Shown here: piece by piece, positions 8,545 through 18,728 of the stretch
Numbering within the stretch: position 1 is the stretch's first letter
Layout of the letters: every line of letters starts with the position of its first letter
NCBI RefSeq assembly: GCF_000145235.1
Contig: NC_014391.1
Location: 6,033,501-6,097,500 of the forward strand
DNA from: Micromonospora aurantiaca ATCC 27029
GTDB taxonomy: Bacteria > Actinomycetota > Actinomycetes > Mycobacteriales > Micromonosporaceae
Length of the DNA stretch: 64,000 nucleotides
Direction: 5' to 3'
Notes under the pieces: model-generated
Database searches by the model: none
Seen by the model: only the letters and a program-made list of their open reading frames with translations
What the model was told of the DNA's origin: nothing
Made by a program: the position numbers and the translations under genes

Positions 8545-8576
8545 CTGATACCAGTCGGTTTTCCGGACCGTATCAG
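8545..8576. promoter_or_regulatory. Inverted repeat in the mdh leader
   Basis: CTGATAC at 8545-8551 is repeated inverted as GTATCAG at 8570-8576, with an inner GTCGG-TTTT-CCGGAC pairing. It sits 14 bases upstream of the mdh start codon, close enough to be an operator or an mRNA hairpin affecting translation. Function is inferred from position only. Confidence 0.5.
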
Positions 8577-8628
8577 CCATCCTGGCACCGATCGGGTCAG
8601 GGGCGGACGGTTATGACCTGGGTGGGTG

Positions 8629-9492
8629 TCAGGCGGTCCGCTCGGCCCGTTCGACCACGTTCGTCAGCAGCATCGCCCGGGTCATCGGACCGACGCCGCC
8701 GGGCATCGGCACCAGCTTGCCCGCGACCTCGGCCACCTCCGGGTCCACGTCGCCGGTGTAGCGGCCCTTGCCGTCCTCGCCGATGACCCGCGTGATGCCG
8801 ACATCCACCACCGTCGCGCCCGGGTTGATCATGTCGGCGGTCAGCAGGCCGGGCACGCCCGCGGCGACGATGACGACGTCGGCTGCGCGGGTGTGCGCGG
8901 CCAGGTCGAGCGTGCCGGTGTGGCAGAGCGTCACTGTGGCGTTCTCGCTGCGCCGGGTCAGCAGCAGGCCCAGCGGGCGGCCGACCGTGTTGCCCCGGCC
9001 GACGACAGCCACGTTCGCGCCGCGCAGCGGCACGTCGTGCCGGCGCAGCAGCTCCACGATGCCGCGCGGGGTGCAGGGCAGCGGCGCGTCGTACCCGAGG
9101 ACGAGCCGGCCCAGGTTGACCGGGTGCAGCCCGTCGGCGTCCTTGTCCGGGTCGATCGACTCCAGCGCGCGCTGGGTGTCAAGGTGCCCGGGGAGCGGGA
9201 GCTGGACGATGTAGCCGTGGCAGGCCGGGTCGGCGTTCAGCTCGGCCAGCGCCGCGTCGAGCTGCTCCTGGCTGGCGTCGGCCGGCAGTGCGACCCGCAG
9301 CGAGGCGATGCCGACCTCGGCGCAGTCACGGTGCTTGCCGTTGACGTACGCCTGGGAGCCGGGGTCCTCCCCGACCAGCACGGTGCCGAGGCCGGGGGTG
9401 ATGCCGCGTTCCGCGAGCGCCTTCACCCGGGCCCGTAGCTCGTCCTTGATCTCCGCCGCGGTGGCCTTGCCGTCCAGGATCGTCGCCGTCAC
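8629..9492 (-). CDS. folD: Methylenetetrahydrofolate dehydrogenase/cyclohydrolase
   Basis: A 287-residue bifunctional cytosolic enzyme interconverting 5,10-methylene-, methenyl- and 10-formyl-tetrahydrofolate with NADP(H). The folate-binding [20 protein letters not shown] contains the catalytic lysine; [12 protein letters not shown] and [16 protein letters not shown] (dinucleotide binding) follow; the C-terminus has the conserved [14 protein letters not shown]. It provides 10-formyl-THF for purine synthesis, matching purH and purN at 16-18.5 kb. Confidence 0.96.
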   Translation of the reverse strand: MTATILDGKATAAEIKDELRARVKALAERGITPGLGTVLVGEDPGSQAYVNGKHRDCAEVGIASLRVALPADASQEQLDAALAELNADPACHGYIVQLPLPGHLDTQRALESIDPDKDADGLHPVNLGRLVLGYDAPLPCTPRGIVELLRRHDVPLRGANVAVVGRGNTVGRPLGLLLTRRSENATVTLCHTGTLDLAAHTRAADVVIVAAGVPGLLTADMINPGATVVDVGITRVIGEDGKGRYTGDVDPEVAEVAGKLVPMPGGVGPMTRAMLLTNVVERAERTA

Positions 9493-9882
9493 GTCGTGAT
9501 CGTCTCACGCCCGCGGGCGGGCCCGGACGACGACGGCCGACGATCACGCTCCGCAACGTGCCCTAACTCACGGAGAGTGACCAGTCACCGTGACACGGCG
9601 GCCCTGACACGCCCGGACGGGCAGGGACCGGACAGGCGGGCCGGACGTCGCAGACGCGCTTTACCGACCTCGAACGGACCACCAGGGGCGAATAAAAGGC
9701 CAGGTAGGGGCGAGGTTTAGCACGCGCGGACAACAGCGGCAAGGCCCGCCGAACACGATCCGTCATCAGTTGACCACGCACTAGTTGTCGACGGGCCAGA
9801 TCGCGACCTACCGTTACCGCTCGTTGCGCAGAGTCACCCAGCGCCGGGACGACCGCGCAGCGTGAGGAGATGAGGAGACTCC
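9493..9882. promoter_or_regulatory. Divergent folD / oligopeptide importer promoter region
   Basis: This 390-base region separates two divergent genes and contains no plausible gene. A candidate plus-strand promoter is TTGTCG (9785-9790), an 18-base spacer and TACCGT (9809-9814). The importer gene has a clear ribosome binding site (GAGGAG shortly before the ATG at 9883). The AATAAAAGG stretch near 9692 is unusually AT-rich for this genome. Confidence 0.35.
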
Positions 9883-11481
9883 ATGCGTGTTCGTAGGCTC
9901 GCGGCCTGGGCCGCGCTCCCGCTCGCGGTGACGCTCGGCCTGACGGCCTGCGGCTCGGGCGGTGGCGGCGGCGGTGCCGGCGACTCCGATGCGGCCGTGC
10001 GGATCGAGATCGCCGAGCCGCAGCACCTCGTGCCCACCAACACCAACGAGACGAGCGGCTCCCAGGTCCTGTCGGCCCTGTTCAGCCCGCTCGTCGACTA
10101 CGACGAGGCGAACAAGCCGCACGAGGTGGCGGCCGACTCGGTGACGACGTCCGACAACAAGGTCTGGACGGTCAAGCTGAAGCCCGGCTACACGTTCCAC
10201 AACGGCGAGAAGGTCACCGCCGACAACTACATCGACGCCTGGAACTACGGCGCGTACGCGCCAAACGGTCAGAACTCCAGCTACTTCTTCGAGAAGGTGG
10301 CCGGCTACGACGACCTCCAGGGCGAGAGCCCGAAGGCGACGACGATGAGCGGCCTGAAGAAGGTCGACGACCTGACCTTCACCGTGACGCTCAGCCAGCC
10401 GTACGTGGACTTCAAGTCCATGCTCGGCTACACCGCCTTCTACCCGCTGCCCAAGGCGGCCTTCTCCGCCCCGGGCGTGCTCGCCGAGGGCTACGAGCAG
10501 GCGCCGATCGGCCAGGGCCCGTTCAAGATGAAGGGCAGCTGGCAGCACGACGCCAAGGTCGAGGTGGAGCGCTACGACGCGTTCCCGGGCCAGCAGCCCA
10601 AGGTCGGCGGCGTCGAGTTCCGCATCTACCAGCAGCCGACCGCGGCGTACGCGGACGTGCTGTCGGACAACCTCGACGTGATCAAGACGATCCCGACCGA
10701 GAACCTGTCGACCGCCTCGACCGACCTGGGCGACCGCTTCCAGCAGAGCCCGGCCTCGTCGCTGCAGGTGCTGGCCTTCCCGACGTTCCAGGAGGAGTTC
10801 AGCAAGCCCGAGGTGCGCAAGGCGATCTCGATGGCGATCGACCGGGACGAGATCACCAAGTCGATCTTCAAGGACTCGCAGCAGCCGGCTCGCTCGTTCG
10901 TCTCGCCGGTGGTCGCCGGTTACCGGGAGAACACCATCGGCACGGCGGGCGCGTTCGACCCGGTCAAGGCCAAGGCCATGTACGAGGCCGCGGGCGGCCC
11001 GAAGAAGATCGAGCTGTCCTACAACGGCGACGGCGGCCACAAGGACTGGATCGACGCCACGTGCAACCAGCTCAAGGCCAACCTGGGTGTGGAGTGCGTG
11101 GGCACCGCCGAGCCGAAGTTCGCGGACCTGCTGACCAAGCTCAAGCAGAAGCAGCCGGTCGGCCTGTTCCGGATGGGCTGGGTCATGGACTACCCGTCCA
11201 TGGAGAACTACCTCGGCCCGCTGTACAGCACCACCGGCTCGTCGAACTACTACGGCTACAGCAACCCGGAGTTCGACAAGCTGCTCGCGGAGGGCGCCCG
11301 CGCGGCGACCGAGGACGAGGCGATCAAGAAGTACCAGGCGGCGGAGGACCTGCTCGCGCAGGACATGCCGGTGATCCCGCTGCGGTACGGGCAGAACAAC
11401 TTCGGCCACTCGACCAAGGTCAAGAACGTCCACGTGGACCTCTTCGACCGGGTGGATCTGCTGAAGATCGAACGCGCCTGA
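9883..11481 (+). CDS. Peptide ABC transporter substrate-binding lipoprotein (system 1)
   Basis: A 532-residue SBP family 5 (OppA/DppA) protein. The signal peptide MRVRRLAAWAALPLAVTLGL ends in the lipobox LTAC, with Cys about residue 24, so it is membrane-anchored and extracytoplasmic. The GSGGGGGG linker, the SQVLSALFSPLVDYDE entry motif and PEVRKAISMAIDRDEI are typical of the family. It is first in an A-B-C-D-F order operon. A hairpin after it (11494-11526) may raise SBP level over the permeases. Peptide specificity cannot be read from sequence. Confidence 0.93.
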   Translation: MRVRRLAAWAALPLAVTLGLTACGSGGGGGGAGDSDAAVRIEIAEPQHLVPTNTNETSGSQVLSALFSPLVDYDEANKPHEVAADSVTTSDNKVWTVKLKPGYTFHNGEKVTADNYIDAWNYGAYAPNGQNSSYFFEKVAGYDDLQGESPKATTMSGLKKVDDLTFTVTLSQPYVDFKSMLGYTAFYPLPKAAFSAPGVLAEGYEQAPIGQGPFKMKGSWQHDAKVEVERYDAFPGQQPKVGGVEFRIYQQPTAAYADVLSDNLDVIKTIPTENLSTASTDLGDRFQQSPASSLQVLAFPTFQEEFSKPEVRKAISMAIDRDEITKSIFKDSQQPARSFVSPVVAGYRENTIGTAGAFDPVKAKAMYEAAGGPKKIELSYNGDGGHKDWIDATCNQLKANLGVECVGTAEPKFADLLTKLKQKQPVGLFRMGWVMDYPSMENYLGPLYSTTGSSNYYGYSNPEFDKLLAEGARAATEDEAIKKYQAAEDLLAQDMPVIPLRYGQNNFGHSTKVKNVHVDLFDRVDLLKIERA

Positions 11482-11493
11482 CACCCCGCTGAC

Positions 11494-11526
11494 GGGCCGG
11501 GCCACCCCCACCGGGTGGCCCGGCCC
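11494..11526 (+). terminator. Hairpin between SBP gene and permease genes
   Basis: GGGCCGGGCCACCC and GGGTGGCCCGGCCC form a perfect 14-bp stem around CCACC. No T-tract follows, so it may be a partial terminator or an mRNA 3'-protecting structure separating highly expressed SBP mRNA from the rest of the operon. Confidence 0.6.
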
Positions 11527-11570
11527 TCGCATTGGCACGCATTTAGCCTGGTTTCGGCAGACTTGCCAGC

Positions 11571-12509
11571 ATGCTCCGCTTCATCCTGCGGCGACTGCTC
11601 CAGATGGTCCTCGCCTTCTTCGGGACCACGCTGATCGTCTACGCGCTGATGTTCGCCGGGCAGGGCGACCCGATCCAGGCCCTCGCCGGGGAGCGGCCGG
11701 TCACCGCCGCGCAGCGGGCCTACCTGACCGAGAAGTACCACCTGGACGCGACGGGTGTCGGCGGCTTCTTCTACCGCTACTTCGACTACGTGGGCGGCCT
11801 GGTCCAGGGCGACCTCGGGCAGTCGCTGACCGGGCGGCAGATCAGCGACATCCTCGCCGCCGCCTGGCCGGTCACCCTGAAGCTCGCGGTGATCGCGATG
11901 GCCGTGACGGTGATCTTCGGGGTCACCGCCGGCGTGATCGCGGCGATCCGCCGCTCCGGCGTGTTCGACCACGCCACGCTCGTGCTCACGCTGCTGGTGC
12001 TCGGCATCCCCACCATCGTGCTGGCCCCGCTGGCGCAGTACTTCCTCGGCGTACGCTGGCCGATCTTCCCGCCCACCGCCGGAGCGCAACCCTCCTTCTA
12101 CGCGTTGCTGCTGCCCGGCATCGTGCTCGGCTCGTTGTCGCTGGCCACCGCGCTGCGGCTGACGCGTACCTCGGTGACCGAGAACCTGCGCGCCGACTAC
12201 GTCCGCACCGCCCGCTCCAAGGGCCTGCGGCGGCGCCGCATCGTCGGCGTGCACGTGCTGCGCAACTCGCTCATCCCGGTCGTCACCTTCCTCGGCGTCG
12301 AGCTGGGCAACCTGATGGGCGGCGCGATCATCACCGAGGGCGTGTTCAACGTCCCGGGCGTCGGCTTCAACCTGTTCCGCGGCATCCGCACCGAGGACGG
12401 ACCGCTTGTGGTCGGCATCGTCAGCGTGCTCGTCGTGGTCTACCTGCTGTCCAACCTGGTGGTGGACGTGCTCTACGCCGTCCTCGACCCGAGGATCCGC
12501 TATGAGTGA
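11571..12509 (+). CDS. Peptide ABC transporter permease, DppB/OppB type (system 1)
   Basis: A 312-residue inner-membrane permease starting MLRFILRRLLQMVLAFFGTT, with about six hydrophobic segments. The periplasmic insert (GDPIQALAGERPVTAAQRA... QGDLGQSLTG) and the EAA loop (RADYVRTARSKGLRRRRIVGVHVLRNSLIPVVT) that contacts the ATPases are clear. The C-terminal YAVLDPRIRYE is the family ending. It pairs with the DppC-type permease 18 bases downstream. Confidence 0.93.
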   Translation: MLRFILRRLLQMVLAFFGTTLIVYALMFAGQGDPIQALAGERPVTAAQRAYLTEKYHLDATGVGGFFYRYFDYVGGLVQGDLGQSLTGRQISDILAAAWPVTLKLAVIAMAVTVIFGVTAGVIAAIRRSGVFDHATLVLTLLVLGIPTIVLAPLAQYFLGVRWPIFPPTAGAQPSFYALLLPGIVLGSLSLATALRLTRTSVTENLRADYVRTARSKGLRRRRIVGVHVLRNSLIPVVTFLGVELGNLMGGAIITEGVFNVPGVGFNLFRGIRTEDGPLVVGIVSVLVVVYLLSNLVVDVLYAVLDPRIRYE

Positions 12510-12527
12510 GCACAGCGAGGTGCAGCA

Positions 12528-13484
12528 GTGAGCGACTTCGAGACGGTGGCGGCTACCGAGAACCAGGCCGCGCGACGCGGCGTGTCAGGCGAACCGGGCA
12601 CGCCCGGGCGGGCCGGGCGGCCGGACCGGGCCCGCAGCCTGGCCGGTGACGCCTGGCGGGACCTGCGCCGCAACCCGGTCTTCTGGATCAGCCTGCTCCT
12701 GGTGGTGCTGGTCGCCGCGATGGCCGTGGCACCCGGGCTGTTCGCCGCCAACGACCCGCGCGACTGTGTGCTGTCCCGGCAGCACGCCGGGCCGTCCGGC
12801 GGGGCGATCTTCGGGTACGACTTCCAGGGCTGCGACACGTTCGCCCGCGCGGTCTACGGCGCCCGCGCCTCGCTGCTCGTGGGCGCGTTCTCCGCGCTGA
12901 TCACCGGCGTGATCGCGCTCGTCGTCGGCATGCTCGCCGGCTACTTCGGCGGGTGGGTCGACGCGGTGCTGTCCCGGGTGATCGACATCGTGCTCGGCAT
13001 CCCGCTGCTGCTCGCCGCGATCGTGCTGCTCAAGCGCGTGAGCACGAGCGGCGAGACGGTACGCCTGTTCGCCGTGATCCTCGTCCTGGCGCTGCTCGGA
13101 TGGACCACCGCGGCCCGGGTGGTCCGTTCCTCGGTGATCACCGCCCGGGAGCAGGACTACGTGGCCGCCGCCCGGATGCTCGGGGCCGGCGACGGCCGGA
13201 TCATGTGGCGGCACATCCTGCCGAACGCGCTCGCCCCGGCCATCGTGGTGCTCACCATCGCGCTCGGGTCGTTCATCGCGGCCGAGGCGACGCTGAGCTT
13301 CCTCGGCATCGGCCTGAAGGCGCCGACCATCTCCTGGGGCATCGACATCGACGCCGGCCGGGTGCACATGCGCGAGTCGGCGACACCGCTGATCGTGCCG
13401 TCGACGTTCCTGGCCCTGACCGTGCTCGCCTTCATCATGCTCGGCGACGCGATCCGCGACGCCTTCGACCCGAAGCTGCGGTGA
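12528..13484 (+). CDS. Peptide ABC transporter permease, DppC/OppC type (system 1)
   Basis: A 318-residue second permease beginning with GTG at 12528. A basic N-terminal stretch of ~45 residues precedes the DppC N-domain (DAWRDLRRNPVFWISLLLVV) and FGYDFQGCDTFARAVYGARASLLVG. The EAA loop is EQDYVAAARMLGAGDGRIMWRHILPNALAP. The ending LGDAIRDAFDPKLR is typical. Together with the upstream permease it forms the membrane channel. Confidence 0.93.
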   Translation: MSDFETVAATENQAARRGVSGEPGTPGRAGRPDRARSLAGDAWRDLRRNPVFWISLLLVVLVAAMAVAPGLFAANDPRDCVLSRQHAGPSGGAIFGYDFQGCDTFARAVYGARASLLVGAFSALITGVIALVVGMLAGYFGGWVDAVLSRVIDIVLGIPLLLAAIVLLKRVSTSGETVRLFAVILVLALLGWTTAARVVRSSVITAREQDYVAAARMLGAGDGRIMWRHILPNALAPAIVVLTIALGSFIAAEATLSFLGIGLKAPTISWGIDIDAGRVHMRESATPLIVPSTFLALTVLAFIMLGDAIRDAFDPKLR

Positions 13485-13491
13485 CTTCCTC

Positions 13492-14529
13492 ATGACGCAG
13501 AACGCGGTCCGGCCCACGCCGGCCTCACCCACGCCGCCCGGCGGGCACCTGCTGGAGGTACGGGACCTGCACGTCGAGTTCCGTACCCGGGAGGGCGTGG
13601 CCCGGGTGATCAACGGGGTGACGTACCACCTGGACGCCGGTGAGACGCTCGCGGTGCTGGGCGAGTCCGGCTCCGGCAAGTCCGTCACCGCCCAGGCGAT
13701 CATGGGCATCCTGGACACCCCGCCCGCGTACGTGCGCGCCGGGCAGATCCTCTACCAGGGGCGGGACCTGCTCACCCGCCCGGAGGAGGAGCGCCGGCAG
13801 ATTCGCGGCGCCGAGATCGCGATGATCTTCCAGGACGCGTTGTCGGCGTTGAACCCGGTCTTCCCGGTCGGCTGGCAGATCGGCGAGTCGCTGCGCGAGC
13901 GGGCCGGGATGTCGCGGGCCGACGCGCGCAGGCGCACCGTCGAACTGATGGATCTGGTCCGGATCCCGGCCGCGGCGAAGCGGCTCGGCGACTACCCGCA
14001 CCAGTTCTCCGGCGGCATGCGGCAACGCGTCATGATCGCGATGGCGCTGGCGCTGGACCCGAAGGTGCTGATCGCCGACGAGCCGACCACCGCGCTGGAC
14101 GTCACGGTGCAGGCGCAGATCATGGACCTCCTGGCCGACCTGCGCCGGGATCTCGGCATGGCGCTCGTCCTGATCACCCACGACCTGGGCGTGGTCGCCG
14201 GTGTGGCGGACCGGATCGCGGTCATGTACGCGGGCCGCATCGTCGAGCACGCCGACGTGCACGCGCTGTACCGGGCGCCGGCTCACCCGTACACGAAGGG
14301 GTTGCTGGAGTCGATCCCGCGCCTGGACGTGCGCGGCCAGGCGCTGTCCAGCATCCGCGGGCTGCCGCCGAACCTGATGGCGATCCCGTCCGGCTGCCCG
14401 TTCCACCCCCGGTGCCCGTACGTCCAGCCGGTCTGTGTGGACGAGGTGCCGCACGACCTGGTGCTCGGCGACGGGCGGACCAGCGCGTGCCACTTCGCCC
14501 AGGAGGTGCACGATGACCGCGACGGCTGA
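13492..14529 (+). CDS. Peptide ABC transporter ATP-binding protein, DppD/OppD type (system 1)
   Basis: A 345-residue ATPase. Walker A GESGSGKS at about residues 58-65, signature [19 protein letters not shown] and Walker [15 protein letters not shown] are intact. The C-terminal oligopeptide-transporter domain has cysteines ([16 protein letters not shown]... CHFA) that in relatives bind an iron-sulfur cluster. Its 3' end overlaps the start of the next ATPase gene by 17 bases. Confidence 0.94.
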   Translation: MTQNAVRPTPASPTPPGGHLLEVRDLHVEFRTREGVARVINGVTYHLDAGETLAVLGESGSGKSVTAQAIMGILDTPPAYVRAGQILYQGRDLLTRPEEERRQIRGAEIAMIFQDALSALNPVFPVGWQIGESLRERAGMSRADARRRTVELMDLVRIPAAAKRLGDYPHQFSGGMRQRVMIAMALALDPKVLIADEPTTALDVTVQAQIMDLLADLRRDLGMALVLITHDLGVVAGVADRIAVMYAGRIVEHADVHALYRAPAHPYTKGLLESIPRLDVRGQALSSIRGLPPNLMAIPSGCPFHPRCPYVQPVCVDEVPHDLVLGDGRTSACHFAQEVHDDRDG

Positions 14530-15541
14530 ACCCGCCAAGGTGCGCGGCGAGACGATCCTCGCCGTCGACCAGTTGGTCAAGCACTTCCCGATCAGCCAGG
14601 GCGTGCTGTTCAAGAAGACCATCGGCCAGGTCAAGGCGGTCGACGGCGTCTCGTTCGAGCTGCGGCGCGGTGAGACGCTCGGCGTGGTCGGCGAGTCCGG
14701 GTGCGGCAAGTCCACGCTGGCCCGGCTGCTCATGCGCCTGGAGACGCCGACCGCCGGGCGGGTCACGCTGGAGGGGCGCGACCTGCTCCGGGCGGCAGGG
14801 GCGGACCTGCGCCGGCTGCGGCGGAACATGCAGATGGTGATGCAGGACCCGTACACCTCGCTGAACCCGCGCATGACTGTCGGCGACATCATCGGCGAGC
14901 CGTTCGAGATCCACCCGGAGGCGGCACCGAAGCGCAGCCGGCGGCAGCGGGTGCAGGAGCTGCTGGACGTGGTCGGGCTCAACCCGGAGCACGTCAACCG
15001 CTACCCGCACCAGTTCTCCGGCGGTCAGCGGCAGCGCATCGGCATCGCCCGGGCGCTCGCGCTGCGGCCCGAGATCATCGTCTGCGACGAGCCGGTGTCG
15101 GCCCTGGACGTCTCCATCCAGGCCCAGGTGATCAACCTGCTGGAGCAGCTCCAGGACGAGCTGGGGCTGTCGTACATCTTCATCGCCCACGACCTGTCGG
15201 TGGTCCGGCACATCTCCGACCGGGTGGCGGTGATGTACCTGGGCCGGATCGTGGAGATCGGCACCGAGGAGCAGATCTACCAGCGCGCGACCCACCCGTA
15301 CACCCAGGCGCTGCTGTCGGCGGTGCCGGTGCCCGACCCGGAGGCCCGCGACCGGCGGACCATCATCCGGCTCACCGGCGACGTGCCGAGCCCGGCCGAG
15401 CCGCCGTCCGGCTGCCACTTCCGGACCCGCTGCTGGAAGGCCGAGGAGGTCTGCGCGACGCAGGACCCGCAGGCGGTACCGCGCGCGGCGGACCCGCACC
15501 CCAGCGCCTGCCACTTCGCCGAGGTACGCACCGAGGCGTGA
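14513..15541 (+). CDS. Peptide ABC transporter ATP-binding protein, DppF/OppF type (system 1)
   Basis: A 342-residue ATPase whose start ATG at 14513 is set by AGGAGGTG at 14501-14508; an upstream ATG in frame encodes unconserved sequence. Walker [10 protein letters not shown], signature [17 protein letters not shown] and Walker [15 protein letters not shown] are intact. [20 protein letters not shown] is nearly identical to the corresponding part of the second system's ATPase (29760-30776). Last gene of the operon; a hairpin follows. Confidence 0.94.
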   Translation: MTATAEPAKVRGETILAVDQLVKHFPISQGVLFKKTIGQVKAVDGVSFELRRGETLGVVGESGCGKSTLARLLMRLETPTAGRVTLEGRDLLRAAGADLRRLRRNMQMVMQDPYTSLNPRMTVGDIIGEPFEIHPEAAPKRSRRQRVQELLDVVGLNPEHVNRYPHQFSGGQRQRIGIARALALRPEIIVCDEPVSALDVSIQAQVINLLEQLQDELGLSYIFIAHDLSVVRHISDRVAVMYLGRIVEIGTEEQIYQRATHPYTQALLSAVPVPDPEARDRRTIIRLTGDVPSPAEPPSGCHFRTRCWKAEEVCATQDPQAVPRAADPHPSACHFAEVRTEA

Positions 15542-15547
15542 CGACGA

Positions 15548-15583
15548 AGGCCCCGTCCCCCGGAGGAAGAGGGGGCGGGGCCT
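15548..15583 (+). terminator. Terminator hairpin after peptide importer operon 1
   Basis: AGGCCCCGTCCCC pairs with GGGGGCGGGGCCT around a 10-base loop, starting six bases after the last stop codon of the operon. Confidence 0.75.
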
Positions 15584-15761
15584 CCGATGCGGGCACGCGT
15601 GCGGAAGGCGGACCCGGGACGAACCCGAGGCGGCCCGGCGGCGTGAGGCGCGCCGCCGTACCGGTGGACGGCAGCTCGCGGCGGAGACCGCCGGGTCGAC
15701 GCGGCGGTGTCCGGTGCGGCGCGAGCGCGCGTGTCGGTGCGGGCTGCGGGTTCGGTGCGGC
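15584..15761. other. Spacer, nothing recognised
   Basis: GC-rich, low-information sequence between the operon 1 terminator and the 3' end of the small secreted-protein gene. No gene, repeat or clear signal is seen. Confidence 0.4.
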
Positions 15762-16211
15762 TCAGGCGGCCGGCGGGGCGCGCGCGGCGAGCGGGCCGCG
15801 CGGCGGCAGCGGCACGACAGGCGGCCGGGGCGCGGGCACGACGGGCTCCGGCACCGCCGGACCGGCCACGCGCGGGAGCGCGGCCGGGGCCAGGTCGTCC
15901 GGTCCGTCGGCGTAGCCGAGACCGCCGCCGTGGTCGTGCCACGGCCCGGCGGCAAGCTCCGACCAGGAGATTCGGGGGTACGCGGCACGCAGCGCGGCCG
16001 GGCTCGTTCCGCTCGCCGAGGCGGCGGCCGGCGCGGCGGCGAGCGCTTCGGCGGGTGGTGCGACGTCGGGAGCGGGCCGCGCGGCGGCGAGCGCTTCGAC
16101 GATCGGGGCGACGGCCGGTGCGGTGACGGCGGGTGCGGCTGCCGCTCCCAGTCCGGCCAGGACGAACGCCAGCGTGACGACGACGGCGGTCAACCGGTCG
16201 CGAACGCGCAT
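15762..16211 (-). CDS. Small secreted Ala/Pro-rich protein, function unknown
   Basis: A predicted 149-residue protein starting MRVRDRLTAVVVTLAFVLAG, a classic signal peptide, followed by an Ala/Pro/Val-rich region and a short less-biased core (AAYPRISWSELAAGPWHDHGGG). I do not recognise a family. The ATG at 16211 is chosen because it places the signal peptide at the N-terminus; an upstream in-frame ATG would add 21 residues of unrelated sequence. Low complexity makes the gene call moderate. It could be a cell-wall or matrix protein. Confidence 0.6.
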   Translation of the reverse strand: MRVRDRLTAVVVTLAFVLAGLGAAAAPAVTAPAVAPIVEALAAARPAPDVAPPAEALAAAPAAASASGTSPAALRAAYPRISWSELAAGPWHDHGGGLGYADGPDDLAPAALPRVAGPAVPEPVVPAPRPPVVPLPPRGPLAARAPPAA

Positions 16212-16300
16212 GGCACACCTGCCGGGCTCACAGACAGCGGAGACGCTCGATCGTCGCCGCCCACACGCTAGCAACCGCCTCCCGCGGCGGGCAACGGCAC

Positions 16301-16351
16301 GGCCTCCGGGTGCGTCGGTCGTCCGTCCGACGACTGACGCACCCGGAGGCC
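16301..16351 (-). terminator. Terminator hairpin after purH
   Basis: GGCCTCCGGGTGCGTC at 16301-16316 pairs with GACGCACCCGGAGGCC at 16336-16351, a 16-bp perfect stem located 7 bases past the purH stop. Confidence 0.75.
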
Positions 16352-16358
16352 GGACTCG

Positions 16359-17933
16359 TCAGTGGAAGAAGTGCCGGGTGCCGGTGAGGTACATGGTCAC
16401 GCCGGCCGCCTTGCAGGCCGCGATGGTCTCCTCGTCCCGGATCGATCCGCCGGGCTGAACGATCGCCCGCACCCCGGCGTCGATGAGGATCTGCGGACCG
16501 TCGGCGAACGGGAAGAACGCGTCCGAGGCGCAGACCGAGCCGCGGGCCCGCTCGTCACCGGCCCGGCTGACCGCCAGCCGCGCCGAGTCCACCCGGTTGA
16601 CCTGGCCCATGCCGACACCGACGGTGGCGCCGTCGCGGGCCAGCAGGATCGCGTTGCTCTTGACCGCGCGGACCGCCCGCCAGGCGAACGCCAGGTCGCG
16701 CAGCGTCGCCTCGTCGGCCGGGTCGCCGGTCGCGAGCGTCCAGCCGGACGGGTCGTCGCCGGGCGCGTCGACGGCGTCCCGCGTCTGCACCAGCACGCCA
16801 CCGCTGACCTGCCGCCACTCCGCGGGCCGCACGGCGAACTCGGGCGCCCGCAGCAGGCGGAGGTTCTTCTTGGCCCGCAGCAGCTCCAGCGCGTCCGCGT
16901 CGAAGCCGGGCGCCACGAGCACCTCGGTGAAGATCTCCGCGACCTGGCCGGCCATCGCCGCGTCGACCGGCCGGTTCACCGCGATCACGCCGCCGAACGC
17001 GGAGACCGGGTCGCAGGCGTGCGCCTTTCGGTGCGCCTCGGCCACGTCCGCACCGACAGCGATGCCGCACGGGTTGGCGTGCTTGATGATCGCCACCGCC
17101 GGCTGGTCCGCGAAGTCGTTGGCGGCCCGCCAGGCGGCGTCCGCGTCGACGTAGTTGTTGTAGGACATCTCCTTGCCGTGCAGCTGCTCGGCCTGGGCCA
17201 GCCCGGCCGGCGCGCCCGGGTCGGTGTAGAGCGCCGCCGCCTGGTGCGGGTTCTCGCCGTACCGCAGCACCGCCTGACGGCGCAGTGCCAGCCCGGCGAA
17301 CTCCGGCCAGCCGTCCTCGGCCGGCGACACGGTGGTGGCGAACCAGTCGGCCACCGCGACGTCGTAGTCGGCGATGTCGGCGAACGCGCGGGCCGCCAGC
17401 GCCCGGCGCCGGGCCGGCGTGAAGCCGCCCTCGGCGAGCGCGGCCACCACCGCCGGGTACGCGGCCGGGTCGGTCACCACCGCCACCGAGGCGTGGTTCT
17501 TCGCCGCGGCCCGCACCATCGCCGGACCGCCGATGTCGATCTGCTCGACGCACTCGTCGGTGTCGGCGCCGGAGGCGACGGTGGCCTGGAACGGGTACAG
17601 GTTGGAGACCAGCAGGTCGATGCCGGCGATGCCGTGCTCGTCGAGCTGCGCGGCGTGCGCGTCCTTGCGCAGGTCGGCGAGGAGGCCGCCGTGGATCTTC
17701 GGGTGCAGCGTCTTGACCCGCCCGTCGAGGATCTCCGGGAAGCCGGTGACCTGCTCGACCGGCGTCACCGGCACCCCGGCGCCGGAGATCGTCGACGCGG
17801 TGCTCCCGGTCGACACGATCTCCACGCCGGCCTCGTGCAGGGCGCGGGCCAGCTCGGCCAGGCCGGTCTTGTCGTAGACGCTGACCAGCGCGCGCCGGAT
17901 CGGGCGGCGGCCGGCGTCCTCAGTGGCGTTCAC
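16359..17933 (-). CDS. purH: Bifunctional AICAR transformylase/IMP cyclohydrolase
   Basis: A 524-residue enzyme for the last two steps of IMP synthesis: formylation of AICAR with 10-formyl-THF, then ring closure. The N-terminal MGS-like cyclohydrolase domain shows [20 protein letters not shown] and [15 protein letters not shown]. The transformylase has [12 protein letters not shown], the conserved [11 protein letters not shown] and the C-terminal [11 protein letters not shown] with [12 protein letters not shown]. The GTG at 17933 overlaps the purN stop (GTGA), so it is coupled to purN; an upstream in-frame start adds 11 residues within purN. Confidence 0.95.
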   Translation of the reverse strand: MNATEDAGRRPIRRALVSVYDKTGLAELARALHEAGVEIVSTGSTASTISGAGVPVTPVEQVTGFPEILDGRVKTLHPKIHGGLLADLRKDAHAAQLDEHGIAGIDLLVSNLYPFQATVASGADTDECVEQIDIGGPAMVRAAAKNHASVAVVTDPAAYPAVVAALAEGGFTPARRRALAARAFADIADYDVAVADWFATTVSPAEDGWPEFAGLALRRQAVLRYGENPHQAAALYTDPGAPAGLAQAEQLHGKEMSYNNYVDADAAWRAANDFADQPAVAIIKHANPCGIAVGADVAEAHRKAHACDPVSAFGGVIAVNRPVDAAMAGQVAEIFTEVLVAPGFDADALELLRAKKNLRLLRAPEFAVRPAEWRQVSGGVLVQTRDAVDAPGDDPSGWTLATGDPADEATLRDLAFAWRAVRAVKSNAILLARDGATVGVGMGQVNRVDSARLAVSRAGDERARGSVCASDAFFPFADGPQILIDAGVRAIVQPGGSIRDEETIAACKAAGVTMYLTGTRHFFH

Positions 17934-18550
17934 GGGATGGTGACCTTTCTGCCGGTGATCGTCCAACCTTCACGGACCAGGCGGCCGACCTGCTCGACGA
18001 GCTGGCGCCGCTCGGCGGACTTGATGCGCTCGGTGAGCGTGTCCTCGTCGTCGTCGTCCTGCACCGGCACGGCGACCTGGGCCACGATCGGGCCGGTGTC
18101 CATGCCGGCGTCGACGAAGAACAGGGTGGCCCCGGTGACCTTGACGCCGTACGCCAGCGCGTCGCGGGGGCCGTGGATGCCGGGGAACGCCGGCAGCAGC
18201 GTGTTGTGCGTGTTGAGGTAGCGGTCGCCGAACGCGGCCAGGAACTCCGGACCGACCAGCTTGAGGAACCCGGCGCTGATGACCAGGTCGGGCCGGTGCT
18301 CGGCGACCCGCGCGGCGAGCGCCTTGTCCCAGTCGGCGCGGGTGGGGTGGTCCTTGACGCGCTCGACGAAGGACGGCACACCGGCTGCGGCGGCCCGGTC
18401 CAGGCCGGCGATCCCGTCCCGGTCGGCGCCGACGGCGACCACCCGGGCGCCGTACCCGGGGTCGGCGGTGGCGTCCAGCAGCGCCTGGAGGTTGCTGCCG
18501 GAACCGGAGACGAGGACGACGAGGCGGGCGACGGACGCGGGCTCGGTCAC
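17930..18550 (-). CDS. purN: Phosphoribosylglycinamide formyltransferase
   Basis: A 206-residue enzyme that formylates GAR using 10-formyl-THF in purine synthesis. The phosphate-binding [16 protein letters not shown] is near the start; catalytic residues are in [15 protein letters not shown] (Asn-His) and [18 protein letters not shown] (Asp). The start codon is GTG at 18550. It is the first gene of the purN-purH pair and uses the product of the FolD pathway. Confidence 0.95.
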   Translation of the reverse strand: MTEPASVARLVVLVSGSGSNLQALLDATADPGYGARVVAVGADRDGIAGLDRAAAAGVPSFVERVKDHPTRADWDKALAARVAEHRPDLVISAGFLKLVGPEFLAAFGDRYLNTHNTLLPAFPGIHGPRDALAYGVKVTGATLFFVDAGMDTGPIVAQVAVPVQDDDDEDTLTERIKSAERRQLVEQVGRLVREGWTITGRKVTIP

Positions 18551-18728
18551 CGGGCAACCCTATCGGGCAGGTCAGGCGGCCCGGCCGCGGGGCGGCGGCT
18601 CATCGGGTGACCTCCCCGGTGGCGTGATCGCGGTACGCTGCCGGTCGCCCGGTGTCCGGCCCCGTGCCCGGCCCGCACCCCCAGTGAACCCGGCACGCCG
18701 CGTGCCACCGGACCGAGGAGTACTTCGA

